Shown here: positions 1-9,869 of the stretch, in pieces
Layout: each line of letters starts with the position of its first letter
How positions within the stretch are numbered: the first letter of the stretch is position 1
Source of the DNA: Clavaria fumosa
Lineage: Eukaryota > Basidiomycota > Agaricomycetes > Agaricales > Clavariaceae
DNA: 64,000 nucleotides
NCBI GenBank assembly: GCA_951802425.1
Contig: OX637794.1
Location: 496,001 to 560,000 of the forward strand
Direction of reading: 5' to 3'
Program-made: the position numbers and the translations under genes
The notes under the pieces: model-generated
The model's database searches: none
Told to the model about the DNA's origin: nothing
What the model saw: the letters and a program-made list of their open reading frames with translations, nothing else

Positions 1-1204
1 GTTTGGCCCTTTCTAAGGAATTTCAGATAATGATCCACTTCCTGAATCAGTCAGCTTTGCATTACATCATTGAAGAACCTGTGCCTATCAGAAAGCATAT
101 TTGAGTCTTGTTATTAGATGCATCATGCTGTTCAGAAGATTCATACCTTTATAAGCAATATCTGATAATAATATCCTCCTTCATTATTCCCACTAGATTG
201 TTGAAGGTGGAGTGTGCCCCATTGAACCACATATGTGGGTCCTTTTATAATGGTTTGTCTCTTTATAAGGAATATCAGATTATATACTGCTTTGCATCAC
301 TTCCTCAATTTAATTCTAGACCACAATGGATCATTTTTATGTACAAAGGCTCATCCTGAACAATTCTAATACATTCTCCTCTTCTTTAGAACACATATTC
401 AAAGTGGATTTGAATACTCTTATGCAGAGTTGGTCACAGTGTGACTGTCACACCCGGGATTCCGGGCACAGCCACAGAATGATATAATCACAAGGTGTGA
501 TAACAGACTCACATGCACAACTTCTACATTGCAAGAATATTTGAACAATAACAATACATTCTACATTGCAAGAATATTTGAACAATAACAATACATTCTA
601 CATTGCAAGAATATTTGAACAATAACAATACATTCTCCTTTAGAACACGTATTCAAAGTGGATTTGAATACTCTTCAGAAAGGATATTAAGGCCCATCCT
701 TTTCCAAAGAATATCCTGACTCAGTTGACAACCACATTTCACTCTAGTTTATAATGGCTCCATTGCATATTCGATTGGTACATTTGCTTCTACCCTTTGA
801 AGACCTATTGGAAGGCATATTTGTTTTCATCGCACCCAACTATGTTAAGTTGTCATGGAGGAGTCTCAGATGATAAGGAGTCTCAAATGATGCAGATGAC
901 CTTGTAATTTACATATCTATCAAATAGCACATCTGATCTTTGCTTCCTAATCTTGTGCATATGCTTTATCCCCAGCTTTTTGATCTAATTTGTCATGTAA
1001 GTGAGAGAAATGTTTGAATAGGGTGCTTCAGACCCTCTACACTGGTTCCTAAAATGGGTGTCGGCCAGCCCTTTTGAAAGGGTATCATCATTACCATGGG
1101 ATCCCTGTATGCCTGGCAGGATTTTGGTATATCAAGTTGATCGGCCAAGCCTATAAAGCTATATCTCGGCCGACGATCGGCTGGGCCCATAAAAAGGGCA
1201 TCAG
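1..1204. other. AT-rich stretch without a recognisable gene
   Basis: No open frame here resembles a known protein. The stretch is AT-rich and holds a short tandem repeat (listed separately). A segment around 370-425 (cattctcctcttctttagaa...) recurs in altered form around 630-678, so part of it is duplicated. Positions 993-1204 may be the outer edge of the RT remnant that follows, but nothing in it can be assigned with confidence. Confidence 0.6.
522..632. repeat. 37-bp tandem repeat, three copies
   Basis: The unit ctacattgcaagaatatttg plus 17 further bases starts at 524, 561 and 598, giving an exact 37-bp period. The copies look identical by eye. The array is non-coding and lies in AT-rich sequence. 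Confidence 0.9.
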
Positions 1205-1611
1205 TCAAAATCGGCTAGGCCTTTTGGATAGGGGGTGGGTGTGCTGAAGGGGGTGTGCATCCATCTCTACCTTCCATCTCCCTTTGTCTTGTGGTAGGGC
1301 CAGTGCCAGACGAAGATCCTGGAAGGCCAATTCCTCCTCCTCCTCCCATTTCCATGGAACCTTCCCAGTCAGCCAGAATAATGGTTTAGCTTGGGCTGAG
1401 AGGTTTGGGATGTGCTGGTGGAGGTAGTTTAGTATTCCATTAAACTTCTGCACCTCCTTGACATTCTGAGGCTGTGGCCAGTTCCACACTGCCTCGCCTT
1501 TCACCAGGTCATGTTCCAAATCACCAGGTCATGTTCCCAATGGTTGTGGGAGATCTTCATTCCCAGGAAGATGATTTCACTCTTCTCAAACTTGCATTTA
1601 CTGAGCCTGAG
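1205..1611 (-). pseudogene. Ty3/gypsy reverse transcriptase remnant
   Basis: Read on the minus strand, two overlapping frames give the end of a reverse transcriptase palm/thumb. One contains LSKCKFEKSEIIFLGMKIS; the other contains QNVKEVQKFNGILNYL and then IPNLSAQAKPLFWLTG, the connection region before RNase H. Wording and order match the same region of element C (near 19.6-19.9 kb), so this is probably a scrap of the C family. A short duplication (caccaggtcatgttcc, near 1504 and 1525) breaks the frame. It ends exactly where the LTR of element A begins. No catalytic YxDD segment remains. Confidence 0.75.
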
Positions 1612-2313
1612 TGTCACGGTCCTAACAAGGTTAGCGGCGAAGGGGTTAGTGGAGCAGAGCGGAGATGTTCTATCGGAGTCTGGTTGGAGTCCGATATCGG
1701 TGAAACGGAGAAGTAAACAAGAGGAAGGAGACTTATGGGACTGCGGCCTCAACGTATGTGTTGTGCCACCACGTATATACTTGTCCCTATTTACCAAACA
1801 AGAACAATACCTAAGAGGGAATCAGAACGTAAGTCAACTCCGAAGTGATCGGAGTCCGTCGGATGACGTGGAGAACATTGAGGATGATGAGGACGAAAGC
1901 TCAGAGATGTTTTTGGAATCAAGAGACGTTATATTCGAACTGAGGAGCAGGGAGATACAGGTGGAAACTTATACTGCAAGGACAGAGTATAGGAGTAATG
2001 TGAAACAATGTACATATCAAATTACTAGGAGAGTTTCACCACTTGTGCCTGTGCAATTTTCATGGAACAAAGAAACAACAACAAAAAAGCGACTCCCGTG
2101 GGTCAAGGGTATCCTCTCAATGGTAAACAGAATGAGGGGATGGAGGGAGAAGGTTCTGGAATGAAGTCTGAACGGTCCGAAGGCCGGCGGAGTAAAGTCC
2201 GATGAAGGTGCAGAGTGGAGCGCACGGAGTTACGGCGGAGCAGATCGGAGTTGGTAAGGAGCTCGGAGTCCGGAGCAGGGGTCATGCTTATGCAAGCGGA
2301 TGGGGTCGTAACA
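1612..2313 (-). repeat. 3' LTR of element A (702 bp)
   Basis: It starts tgtcacggtcctaac and ends ggggtcgtaaca on the plus strand, and aligns with 9018-9574. It holds about 140 bp (roughly 1850-2010) that the other LTR lacks, plus a short ggagcagagc insertion near 1652. CGG/CCG triplets are frequent, for example atcggagtctgg, ggagtccgatatcgg and gatcggagtccgtcgg. Confidence 0.9.
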
Positions 2314-2330
2314 GTATCCCCCTCTTAGGG
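2314..2330 (-). promoter_or_regulatory. Polypurine tract of element A
   Basis: Directly inside the 3' LTR the minus strand reads AAGAGGGGGATAC and then the LTR start TGTTACG. A purine run touching the 3' LTR is the usual plus-strand primer site for reverse transcription. Confidence 0.6.
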
Positions 2331-2548
2331 TCGAACCCCTGAGACCCTGTGGCCAAAGTCCGCGTGAACACATGGCTCCCATAACAAGTTAGTGTCGGAG
2401 TTTCGCAGCGTCTCGAGTGGAGTCTGAAAAAATTTTGGGGGTAAAAAGGCCGCGCGCGTCGTACACCACTTTTTCTCTTCTTTAACCTGCTACCATCATC
2501 ACTAGCCCCTAGCACGGGCAATCCCTACTATTTTCTTTAAAAACCTCG

Positions 2549-3475
2549 ATGTCGCACAACCCGAGCACACCCGGAGCGGGGCCCAGCCGGCCTCCCCGCC
2601 CTCGACCACGCCCCATGGCCGCTGTCCCTGCGCAGTTGCACGTGGAGGACGAGGACCCCGAGATCGCGGTCCTCATGCACCAGATCAAGGCGCTGAAGGA
2701 CAAGAAGGCACGGGAGGAGGAGGAGGAACGGAAGAAGAGGGAGGCCACGGACAAGGTGCGGCGGGAGGAGATGGAGAGGGCGAGGGCGGTGGAGGTGAAG
2801 CGGAGGGCGGAGGAAATCGCGAAGGCGCAGGGGACGGGGAGGAAGCGGACGCCGGCCACAGAGTCGGACACGGAGCGTGCGGACTGCGCGCGATGTGTCC
2901 GGCTCGGGATGGGGTGTGTGTGGCCGAGCGGAGGGCGGGGCACCGCGTGTGTCACGTGTGCGGTGGCGAAACAGCGGTGCGGGGGCAGAGAGGTGGAGGG
3001 GCCGGAGCGGAAGAAATTCCGCTCCGCACGGTTGAAGAAGACCATGGTGGAGTCGGAGGAGGAGGTGAAGGAGGTGCGGGCGCCGCGGGCAGACGTGGAC
3101 AGAGCAGAGGCGGAGCGGACCAGGGTGGTGAAAACCATCTACGAGTTGGTGGTCCGCGGGGTGTTCGAGTTGGAGGAGTGGCGGAAGGAGGTGAGGGCAG
3201 AGCAGAAGGAGATGAGGGCGGAGCGGAAGGCGGCGGTGGAGGATCGGAAGATCCTCCGGGAATTTCTGATGGGGAAGCGGGGAGCGGGGGAGGAGAAGGA
3301 GGAGGCGGAGAAGATGGTGGTGGAGGTGGCGGGTTCGGAAAAGGGGGTGGAGACGGAGGTGGAGAAGAAGGAGGCAGAGGAAGCGGGAGCGGAGAAAGAA
3401 GTGGAGGCAGAGAAAAAAAGCGGGGAAAGAGGCGGAAGTGGAGGAGGGAGAAGTTGGAGCGGAGTCCGGGCTTAA
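2549..3475 (+). CDS. Antisense Zn2Cys6 coiled-coil protein of element A
   Basis: One open frame of 308 codons lies opposite to gag-pol, starting 235 bp inside the 3' LTR and reading toward pol. After a Pro/Arg-rich N-terminus (about 1-35) comes a Glu/Lys/Arg-rich stretch (about 50-100) with coiled-coil character. Next is a cysteine cluster of the form CX2CX6CX10CX2CX6C (about 112-142; CARCVRLGMGC then CVTCAVAKQRC), which fits the fungal Zn2Cys6 binuclear cluster consensus. A second charged helical stretch and a Glu/Gly/Lys-rich tail follow. The reading is uninterrupted although gag-pol of the same copy is broken. Elements B and E carry related genes at the same place and orientation. The DNA-binding role is inferred from the motif. 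Other frames here are compositional shadows. Confidence 0.75.
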   Translation: MSHNPSTPGAGPSRPPRPRPRPMAAVPAQLHVEDEDPEIAVLMHQIKALKDKKAREEEEERKKREATDKVRREEMERARAVEVKRRAEEIAKAQGTGRKRTPATESDTERADCARCVRLGMGCVWPSGGRGTACVTCAVAKQRCGGREVEGPERKKFRSARLKKTMVESEEEVKEVRAPRADVDRAEAERTRVVKTIYELVVRGVFELEEWRKEVRAEQKEMRAERKAAVEDRKILREFLMGKRGAGEEKEEAEKMVVEVAGSEKGVETEVEKKEAEEAGAEKEVEAEKKSGERGGSGGGRSWSGVRA

Positions 3476-3534
3476 GGAGTCCGAGGAAGTTTTACAGGCG
3501 TCGCCCAGCTCGCCCCCCTCCGCCTAAAAAATAA

Positions 3535-3761
3535 AAAATTTATCTACATTATTTATTGTTTCTTATTTTTTTTTTTATAAATTTATTGTTTTATCTTTGA
3601 ACTTGAGTGAAGTAAGCGGAATGAAAGAAAATAAAGTAAGACAAGACGGAGAAGACGAAGAGAGATTCGGAGATGGACTTGGGAGAAAAAATAAAAAGTT
3701 CGGAGTTTTCGGAGAAAGGAACAGAGAGAGAGACGGAGAGACGGAGAGACAGAAATACGGA

Positions 3762-3794
<33 letters not shown>

Positions 3795-3986
3795 TTGTTT
3801 CAGAGAAGATGGAGAAGTGAGAGATGGAGTAGTATAGAACGGAAAATGTATGTAAGTAGAAGCATAAGAGAGATTTCGGGGTATCAGAGTGAACGGAGAA
3901 AAGAGACGGAATTGTATTGAATGGAAAATGTACATAAATAGAAGCATAAGAGAAATTTCGGGGTATCGGAGTGAACGGAGAAAGGT
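3535..3986. other. AT-rich spacer between antisense gene and pol of element A
   Basis: This short-repeat-rich spacer separates the 3' ends of the two convergent genes. It contains an (ATT)n microsatellite at 3762-3794 and a near-duplicate segment (atgtatgtaagtagaagcat near 3846, atgtacataaatagaagcat near 3928). No gene is apparent. Its place suggests a shared terminator zone for two opposing transcripts. Confidence 0.6.
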
Positions 3987-5547
3987 CTAGAGGGTATTGA
4001 GAGGTCCAGGCTTGTTCGGATAAGCTTGGTGGAAATCCGAAACAGCCTCGGAGGCATGAACAAGTTCCGTAGCAGGAAGCCAGGATGTTTCCTCATCGGT
4101 TCCTTTGTATCCGGACCACCGCACCAGGTATAGGAGTTTGCAGGTGTGGCGTTTGTTGATCTTGGAGTCGAGCACTTCGGAGATTTCGTGCTCTAAGTCT
4201 CCATCGATCTCTACCGGAGGAGGCGGGGTGATGGTACGATTTGGAATTGTATTCGGAGTGACTGGCTCCAGCATGGAAATGTGGAAGATGGGGTGGACAG
4301 CTCGCATGGCCTCAGGGAGTCGGAGTACGAAGGAGTGCGAACCGGCCTCTCCGATGATTTCGAAAGGTCCGAGGAACTTGTCGGAGAGTTTTTGGAGGGT
4401 CTGGTTGTACGGAAAAACTTCGCCTTAACATATACTCGGTTTCCGACCTTAAACTCTGGTGCCAGAGTCCGATGTTTGTCCGCCGGACCCTGATAGCGAC
4501 TCTGCGCTTCGGCGATTTGGTTACGGAGTTCTTGGTGCAGCTGATCCAAGTCTACAGCGAGCTCTTGGGCATGGACCAAAGTTACTTTGCGTTCGGGGAA
4601 TACCGAGATATTCAGATGATAACCCTTGTTCGCGAAGAATGGAGAAACCCCAGTGGTGGCACTCGGGGCATTGTTGTAGGCAAACTCGGCGAGGGGCAGA
4701 AGCTGCGACCAGTTGTCCTGCTGGTAATTGCAGTAACAACGGAGGTACTGTTCCAACGTCTGGTTAGTCCGCTCCGTCTGTCCGTCGCCCTCCGGATGAT
4801 ATCTGGAGGTGAAGTGTAAAGTCATGTCCAGGACTTTACCCAACAAGCGAAAAAAATGGGAAACGAACTCGGAGCCGCGATCGGAGGTGACATGCAACAG
4901 AACTCCATGTTTCGAGAAGACGTGGAATACGAATAGACAGGCCAACTCCGTGGAGTTCACTTCGTCAGTCATCGGGATGAAGATCCCCTGCTTCATAAAC
5001 CTATCAACAACCACCAATATTGCGGTAAAACCGGAGCTCTCAGGGAGTTGCTCGATGAAATCCATCGAAATGGAATTCCATGGTTTCTCGGGTATGGGCA
5101 GCTGCTTGAGCGTTCCATACGGCTTATGCCAAGGGGCTTTCGCCCTACCACAAGTCGTGCAAGATTTGCAAAAGTCTGATGCGAATCCTCGGAGTTTCGG
5201 CCAGGTATAATCCCTGAAGACCAAGGCCGTAGTCTTGGTCCTACCGAAATGTCCGGCGAGCGGGTGATCATGTCTCGCACGTAAAACGCGGAGTCAGGGT
5301 CATTGACGTCCGGTACATAAATCCGTCCGCACTCGCGGAGAAGTCCGTCATCGTCCATGGACCACTTAGGGTCCGCGGAGTTCGAGCAGAGGTCTTCTAG
5401 GATCGGGACAATCACAGGATCGAGCAAGAGTCCAGACTGGATGTCCTCTCGGAGTTGATGATCGTCAATCGCAAATGACGCGTGGAGTGCGGGTACATAA
5501 AGCAACGAAGCTCGGAGAGACGATATCAATTGTTCGCTGGAGAACAT
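3987..5547 (-). pseudogene. Element A integrase and chromodomain (frame-shifted)
   Basis: Minus-strand frames give a retroviral-type integrase. The zinc-binding region precedes the core with CKSCTTC, followed by a core with the D,D,E residues: D in SMDFIEQLP, D in VTSDRGSEFV and E in GQTERTNQTLEQYL. The frame then shifts near 4320, and a chromodomain follows at about 3990-4210 (EHEISEVLDSKINKR, LYLVRWSGYKGTDEETSW). Chromodomains on integrase direct Ty3-type elements to marked chromatin. At least two frame breaks (near 5220-5260 and 4320) separate the parts, so this copy cannot make a whole integrase. Confidence 0.85.
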
Positions 5548-7805
5548 CGGTCAGAGGTTTTGCGGATTGACGCGGGCATAGTCACTATCCCCCTCTTTGG
5601 GATAGACGTCCCAACGTCTAGTCAACGCATTGAGTTTCATTCTGAGGCGCCCGGGGCAGAATCGGATCATGAAATTGAACTGGGAAAGGAACTCCGACCA
5701 CCTGGCTTGACGCCGGGTGAGCAAGCGGACCGTGGAGAAGTACTCTAGTTTCTTGTGGTCGGTAACAACGTTGACTGGAATTTCAGAACCTTCGAGATAG
5801 TGCCTCCAAGCGGTAAATGCCTCAAATATAGCGAGGAGTTCCTTATCGTGGGTGTCATAGTTCAGTTCGGAGACGCCTAGGGTGTGGGAATGAAAGCAAT
5901 AGGATGGAATTCACCGTCAGAGGCGACCGTAGAAAGTATTGCAGTGACAGCATAGTCCGAGGCGTCCGTTTCGACTATCAGCGGAGCTCCAGGAATGAAG
6001 TGCGAGAGGATCGGAGCTGTGGAGAACATGGTTTTTAGATAGTCAAACGCGGACTGGCAATTGTCGGACCACTGCCACTCGATGTTTTTATGTGTCAAGC
6101 GGTTCATCGGAGCGACGATCTCGGAATAGCCATGGACGAAGTGGTGGTAGAAATTGGCGAACCCGAGGAAGGACTGGACATCCTTGACCTTCCGCGGAGT
6201 CGGCCAGTCCTGTATAGTTTTCACTTTAGCCATGTCCATAGAAAGTCCAGACGGAGATAAAACAAATCCGAGATACTCCACGGTTTCAGCGTGAAATTCA
6301 CACTTAGCCGGGTTCAGGAAGAGACCGTGCTTCCGGAGCCTTCGGAGTACCTTTCGGATGTGCTCAACGTGTTGTTTCGGATCCTCGGAGTAAATGAGGA
6401 TGTCGTCAAGGTAGACAACCATGAATGTGTCGAGAAGGTCAGAGAATATGTCATTCATAAAGTGATGGAATGTGGCGGGCGTGTTTGTGAGCCCGAAAGG
6501 CATCACACACCATTCAAAGGATCCGTATCGGGTGCGGAATGCGGTCTTCCATTTGTCACCCTCAGCGATACGGACCAGGTGATATGCGTGTTGGAGGTCA
6601 AGTTTTGTATAGATTCGGGCTTTTCCTGGAACGTCGAGAAGATCTTTAGTCAGCGGGAGCGGATAACAGTCTTTTTTGGTCAATTTATTGAGACCACGGA
6701 AATCAACGCATAATTGGAGCGTTCCGTTCTTCTTCTGGACAAAGAGCACAGGTGCTCCGTGCGGAGAACGGCTCGGACGGATAAATCTGATGCGGAGGTG
6801 TTCGTCCAGAAACTTGCGGAGTTCGCTGAGTTCGGACTGCGACAGAGAATAGACTACACCTGGCGGAGGGGATTGGCCATCCAGCAGGTTGATTTTTAGA
6901 TCATACGGTTGATGCGGAGCAAGGGTGTCTGCCTTCTTTTTACTGAAGACATCTGGAAAGTCCCTGTACTCCTCCGGAACAGAGAGGAGATCCTGGGGGG
7001 TGGTGTCGGGAACGTTGAACGAAGCGGAGGCTGCGTGCACGGACTCGCTCGACAACGTCATGCCAAAGACTTGGGACCCGCGAAGTCCACAAGCCATGGC
7101 GAATGCAGCAGCATTCACAAAGGAAACCTTGGGTGTCTCCTGGAGAGACGGAGTAGATGGAAAGGTCAGAGACGGAGTCAAAGACGGAGACAGAGGCCGA
7201 GATGGAGACGGAGTCCGGGCTTGGTTCAGAGTCACTGCAGACAACATTTGAACCGGAGCGCACGGGGCAGAGACAGACAGAGGGACAGAGGTGGACAGAG
7301 GGACAGAATGGAGAGTGCTGGCCGGTGCACCCTCCGGATCAGATTTTGGAGATTTTTCCTCATTCGTAGATGGTCTGGGCTTTATCTGGCCAGTAGTCCA
7401 GTCAACCAGCGGGTTGTTTTGGAACAGCCAATTCATTCCCAAGATCACATCACTAGAGGGATCAAGATTGGTAACTACAAACAAGACATCGGTCGGATCC
7501 ATGGCAGAGAGCCGAATGGATAACCAGACTGCTTCGGTAACCCATACGGAGGTGGTCCTGTTAATAAAAATGACCTCCCGAGGGGTCACCGGAGTTTTCG
7601 GAAGACGGAAACGAGAAGCAAATTTGGCATCAATGAAACAAAGTTCAGCGCCAGAGTCTATCATTGCTTTGAACGGAGAAGAAATAGAAGGAGAGGAGGC
7701 AAGAAAGGAAAGAGAACGATGAAAGGAAAGGGTTTCGGGTATAGGTTTAGTACAATCGGAGTCGGAGCAGCCGGAGAGTCGTACTGTGCTCTCTGTGCTG
7801 CTCAA
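5548..7805 (-). pseudogene. Element A protease, reverse transcriptase and RNase H
   Basis: An open stretch at 5877-7805 (642 codons) carries an aspartic protease with active-site AMIDSGAELCFID (about 45-60) and a reverse transcriptase with the YLDD box in MVVYLDDILIYSED, preceded by MPFGLTNTPATFHHFM. RNase H begins with LIVETDASDYAVTAILS. The frame breaks near 5880; the remaining RNase H and tether (for example YDTHDKELLAIFEAF, DHKKLEYFS) continues in another frame to about 5550. RT and protease look complete, but the polyprotein is cut before integrase. Confidence 0.85.
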
Positions 7806-8977
7806 TCTTTTTTTGGCACGGAGTCATCTCCGTCGGAGGTGATTCGTGCAGCGCTGGCACTGGCCCGCAAGGTCCGCTTACGACACTCGTTGGCTTTGTG
7901 GCCTGCTATTCCACAGAATAGGCACAGATTATTATCGAAATGCCGTCAGCGTTCCTCTGGAGTCAGTTTTCCATCCTGACCCAGGTGAGCTTTCTTTGTG
8001 TCACTGGGGCTACCGGAGTTGGCGGAGCCCTCAGTGGCCTTTGGAACGGAGTTTCCGGAAGTCGAACCGGAGTTCACCAGACGCTTTTCCGATGGTTTCT
8101 CGGGCTTGTTATTAGCGCCGGAAGTGTTCGGGGACTTGGAATTATCCGAAGTCTCCTTTTTGATGGTGTTGTTAGGCGTCGGAGCCTTAACGGAGTCCCA
8201 AGAGATCTCCTGCTGTCGAGCCCAATAACGACCATCAATCGCACTGGCTTGCTCGCAGAGTCCGTGGAGCATGTCCATGCGGTTAACGCGGGCCAGTTCG
8301 TCCTTGATGCGGCTGGCAAGTCCTTTGTAGAACTGCCGCTGCAACGCATATTCATCCCAATGGACAATGGACGCGAATCTGTTGAACGAAATGGTATATT
8401 TCGTCAACTTCTGGTCCTCGCGCATCCGGAGGCATTCGAGTTCAAACTCCGCCTCACAGATCGCGTCGTAAGGACCAAAGTTCTCTGTAAGTTGAGCAAC
8501 GAACATCTTATAGTTCGAAAGGACTGGATGGCCTTCGCCATCCAGGATCATCGGTTCGAACCATTCCAGGGCAAAGCCCCGGAGAAAGGAAAGGACATAG
8601 CGTACCTTATGAGAATCGGATTTGAACGCTCTAGGGCGATCAAGGAAGTTCAATTGGCATTGGACCAAGAAGCTTTTCAACTTCTTAGCGTCCGAGCCAT
8701 CGAAGGTATCGGGGTCTCATGGTTTAACCGTCTCTGGGCGCTTGTTAGCATCAATGATCTTCTGAAGGAGACGCGCCAGAGTTAGTTCGCGTTCGGCTCG
8801 AGGTGTCGGAGGTTCATTTAGCTTGTCGTCGTCATCAGTGACCGAGGGATCTGACTCTTCATCGTGGTCCAGAGGTCCGGACACACTCGGAGTCAGAGTA
8901 TTGTCAGCCGGTTCTGGAATGTCGACGTCGTCAGCAACGGGAGGTGGAAGTCGAGCACCAGAACGTGTAGTAGGCAT
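7806..8977 (-). pseudogene. Element A gag (two in-frame TGA codons)
   Basis: gag starts MPTTRSGARL at 8977, only 40 nt after the 5' LTR. It gives an acidic N-terminal part, then a capsid-like Retrotrans_gag region (for example FALEWFEPMI, YKMFVAQLTENFG) and a Ser/Asn-rich linker. A zinc knuckle near 7900 follows (CLFCGIAGHKANEC, CX2CX4HX4C). The frame is interrupted by TGA near 8715 (after ETVKP) and near 7945 (after TPEER). The second sits in an arginine context (EE R [stop] R) and both fit CGA to TGA change. Gag would form the particle and bind element RNA. Confidence 0.85.
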
Positions 8978-9017
8978 TGTTAAGTTTGTATATACGAGGT
9001 TTGAAGTTCGAATATAC

Positions 9018-9574
9018 TGTCACAGTCCTAACAAGGTTAGCGGCGAAGGGGTTAGCGGAGATGTTCTATCGGAGTCTGGTCGGAGTCCGATATCGGTGAA
9101 ACGGAGAAGTAAACAAGAGGAAGGAGACTTATGGGACTGCGGCCTCAACGTATGTGTCGTGCCACCACATATATACTTGTCCCTATTTATCAAACAAGAA
9201 CAATACCTAAGAGAGAATCAGAATGTAAGTCAAACTCCGAAGTGATCGGAGTGTGTCGGAGTGCGTCGGAGTACATATCAAATTACTAGGAGAGTTTTAC
9301 CACATGTGCCTGTGCAATTTTCATGGAACAAAGAAACAACAACAAAAAAGTGACTCCCATGGGTCAAGGGTATCCTCTCAATGGTAAACAGAATGAGGGG
9401 ATGGAGGGAGAAGGTTCTAGAACGAAGTCCGAATGGTCCGAAGGCCAGTGGAGTAAAGTCCGATGAAGGTGCGGAGCGGAGCGCACGGAGTTATGGCAGA
9501 GCGGATCGGGGCTGGTACGGAACTCAGAGTCCGGAGCGGGGATCGTGCTTATGCAAGCAGATGGGGTCGTAACA
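9018..9574 (-). repeat. 5' LTR of element A (557 bp)
   Basis: It starts tgtcacagtcctaac and ends ggggtcgtaaca on the plus strand. Compared with the 3' LTR it lacks about 140 bp. At the deletion it carries three direct repeats of CGGAGTGYGT-type sequence with an exact 10-bp period (CGG at 9247, 9257 and 9267). Five more CGG/CCG triplets cluster at about 9068-9107. Confidence 0.9.
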
Positions 9575-9712
9575 ATCAGACATTTATCGGATGCTCCGGA
9601 CGTTATCAGACAGTGTCGGATCGTTATCAGGTGCTGTTGCCTTGGATGCCAAAATATCCGGATAGTCAGTATTTGTCATGTTTCTTTGTTTAAACTGTAT
9701 ATTATCCTTACA
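9575..9712 (-). repeat. Truncated 3' LTR of element B
   Basis: This is the first 138 bp of the B LTR (minus strand TGTAAGGATAATATACAG onward). It matches 18406-18543 with few differences and stops abruptly at the start of element A. The remaining roughly 770 bp are not found left of element A. Confidence 0.85.
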
Positions 9713-9869
9713 TTCTCCCTGGGGCTGAAAATGCAACCGCCCTCAGTTGCAACCAAACAAGGCCAAATAACACGTTTGTTGATCTGAAGTACGTGTTGTG
9801 TAGGCGCACATAGGTCCAAACAGGCACTTGTGCTTTCTCCAGCAACAGCAACACGTCAACTATTCATCA

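Larger units (their letters stand above)
1612..9574 (-). mobile_element. Element A: Ty3/gypsy chromovirus-type LTR retrotransposon
   Basis: The element is bounded by two LTRs that share termini and much of their length (1612-2313 and 9018-9574). In minus orientation both begin TGTTACGACCCC and end GACA. Reading right to left there is gag (zinc knuckle), protease, reverse transcriptase, RNase H, integrase and a C-terminal chromodomain, the order of Ty3/gypsy chromoviruses. An additional Zn2Cys6 gene lies on the opposite strand next to the 3' LTR. gag has in-frame TGA codons and pol is frame-shifted after RT, so the copy is dead. The flanks (ctgag left, atcag right) do not form a target-site duplication. 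Confidence 0.93.

Noticed and set aside
2509..3138. 209-codon minus-strand frame opposite the element A zinc-cluster gene
   Set aside because: Ser/Arg-rich shadow of the plus-strand gene; no motif, and B/E show conservation only for the zinc-cluster strand.
1612..9574. Target-site duplication ctgag/atcag for element A
   Set aside because: The two five-base flanks do not match, and neighbouring sequences belong to different elements.
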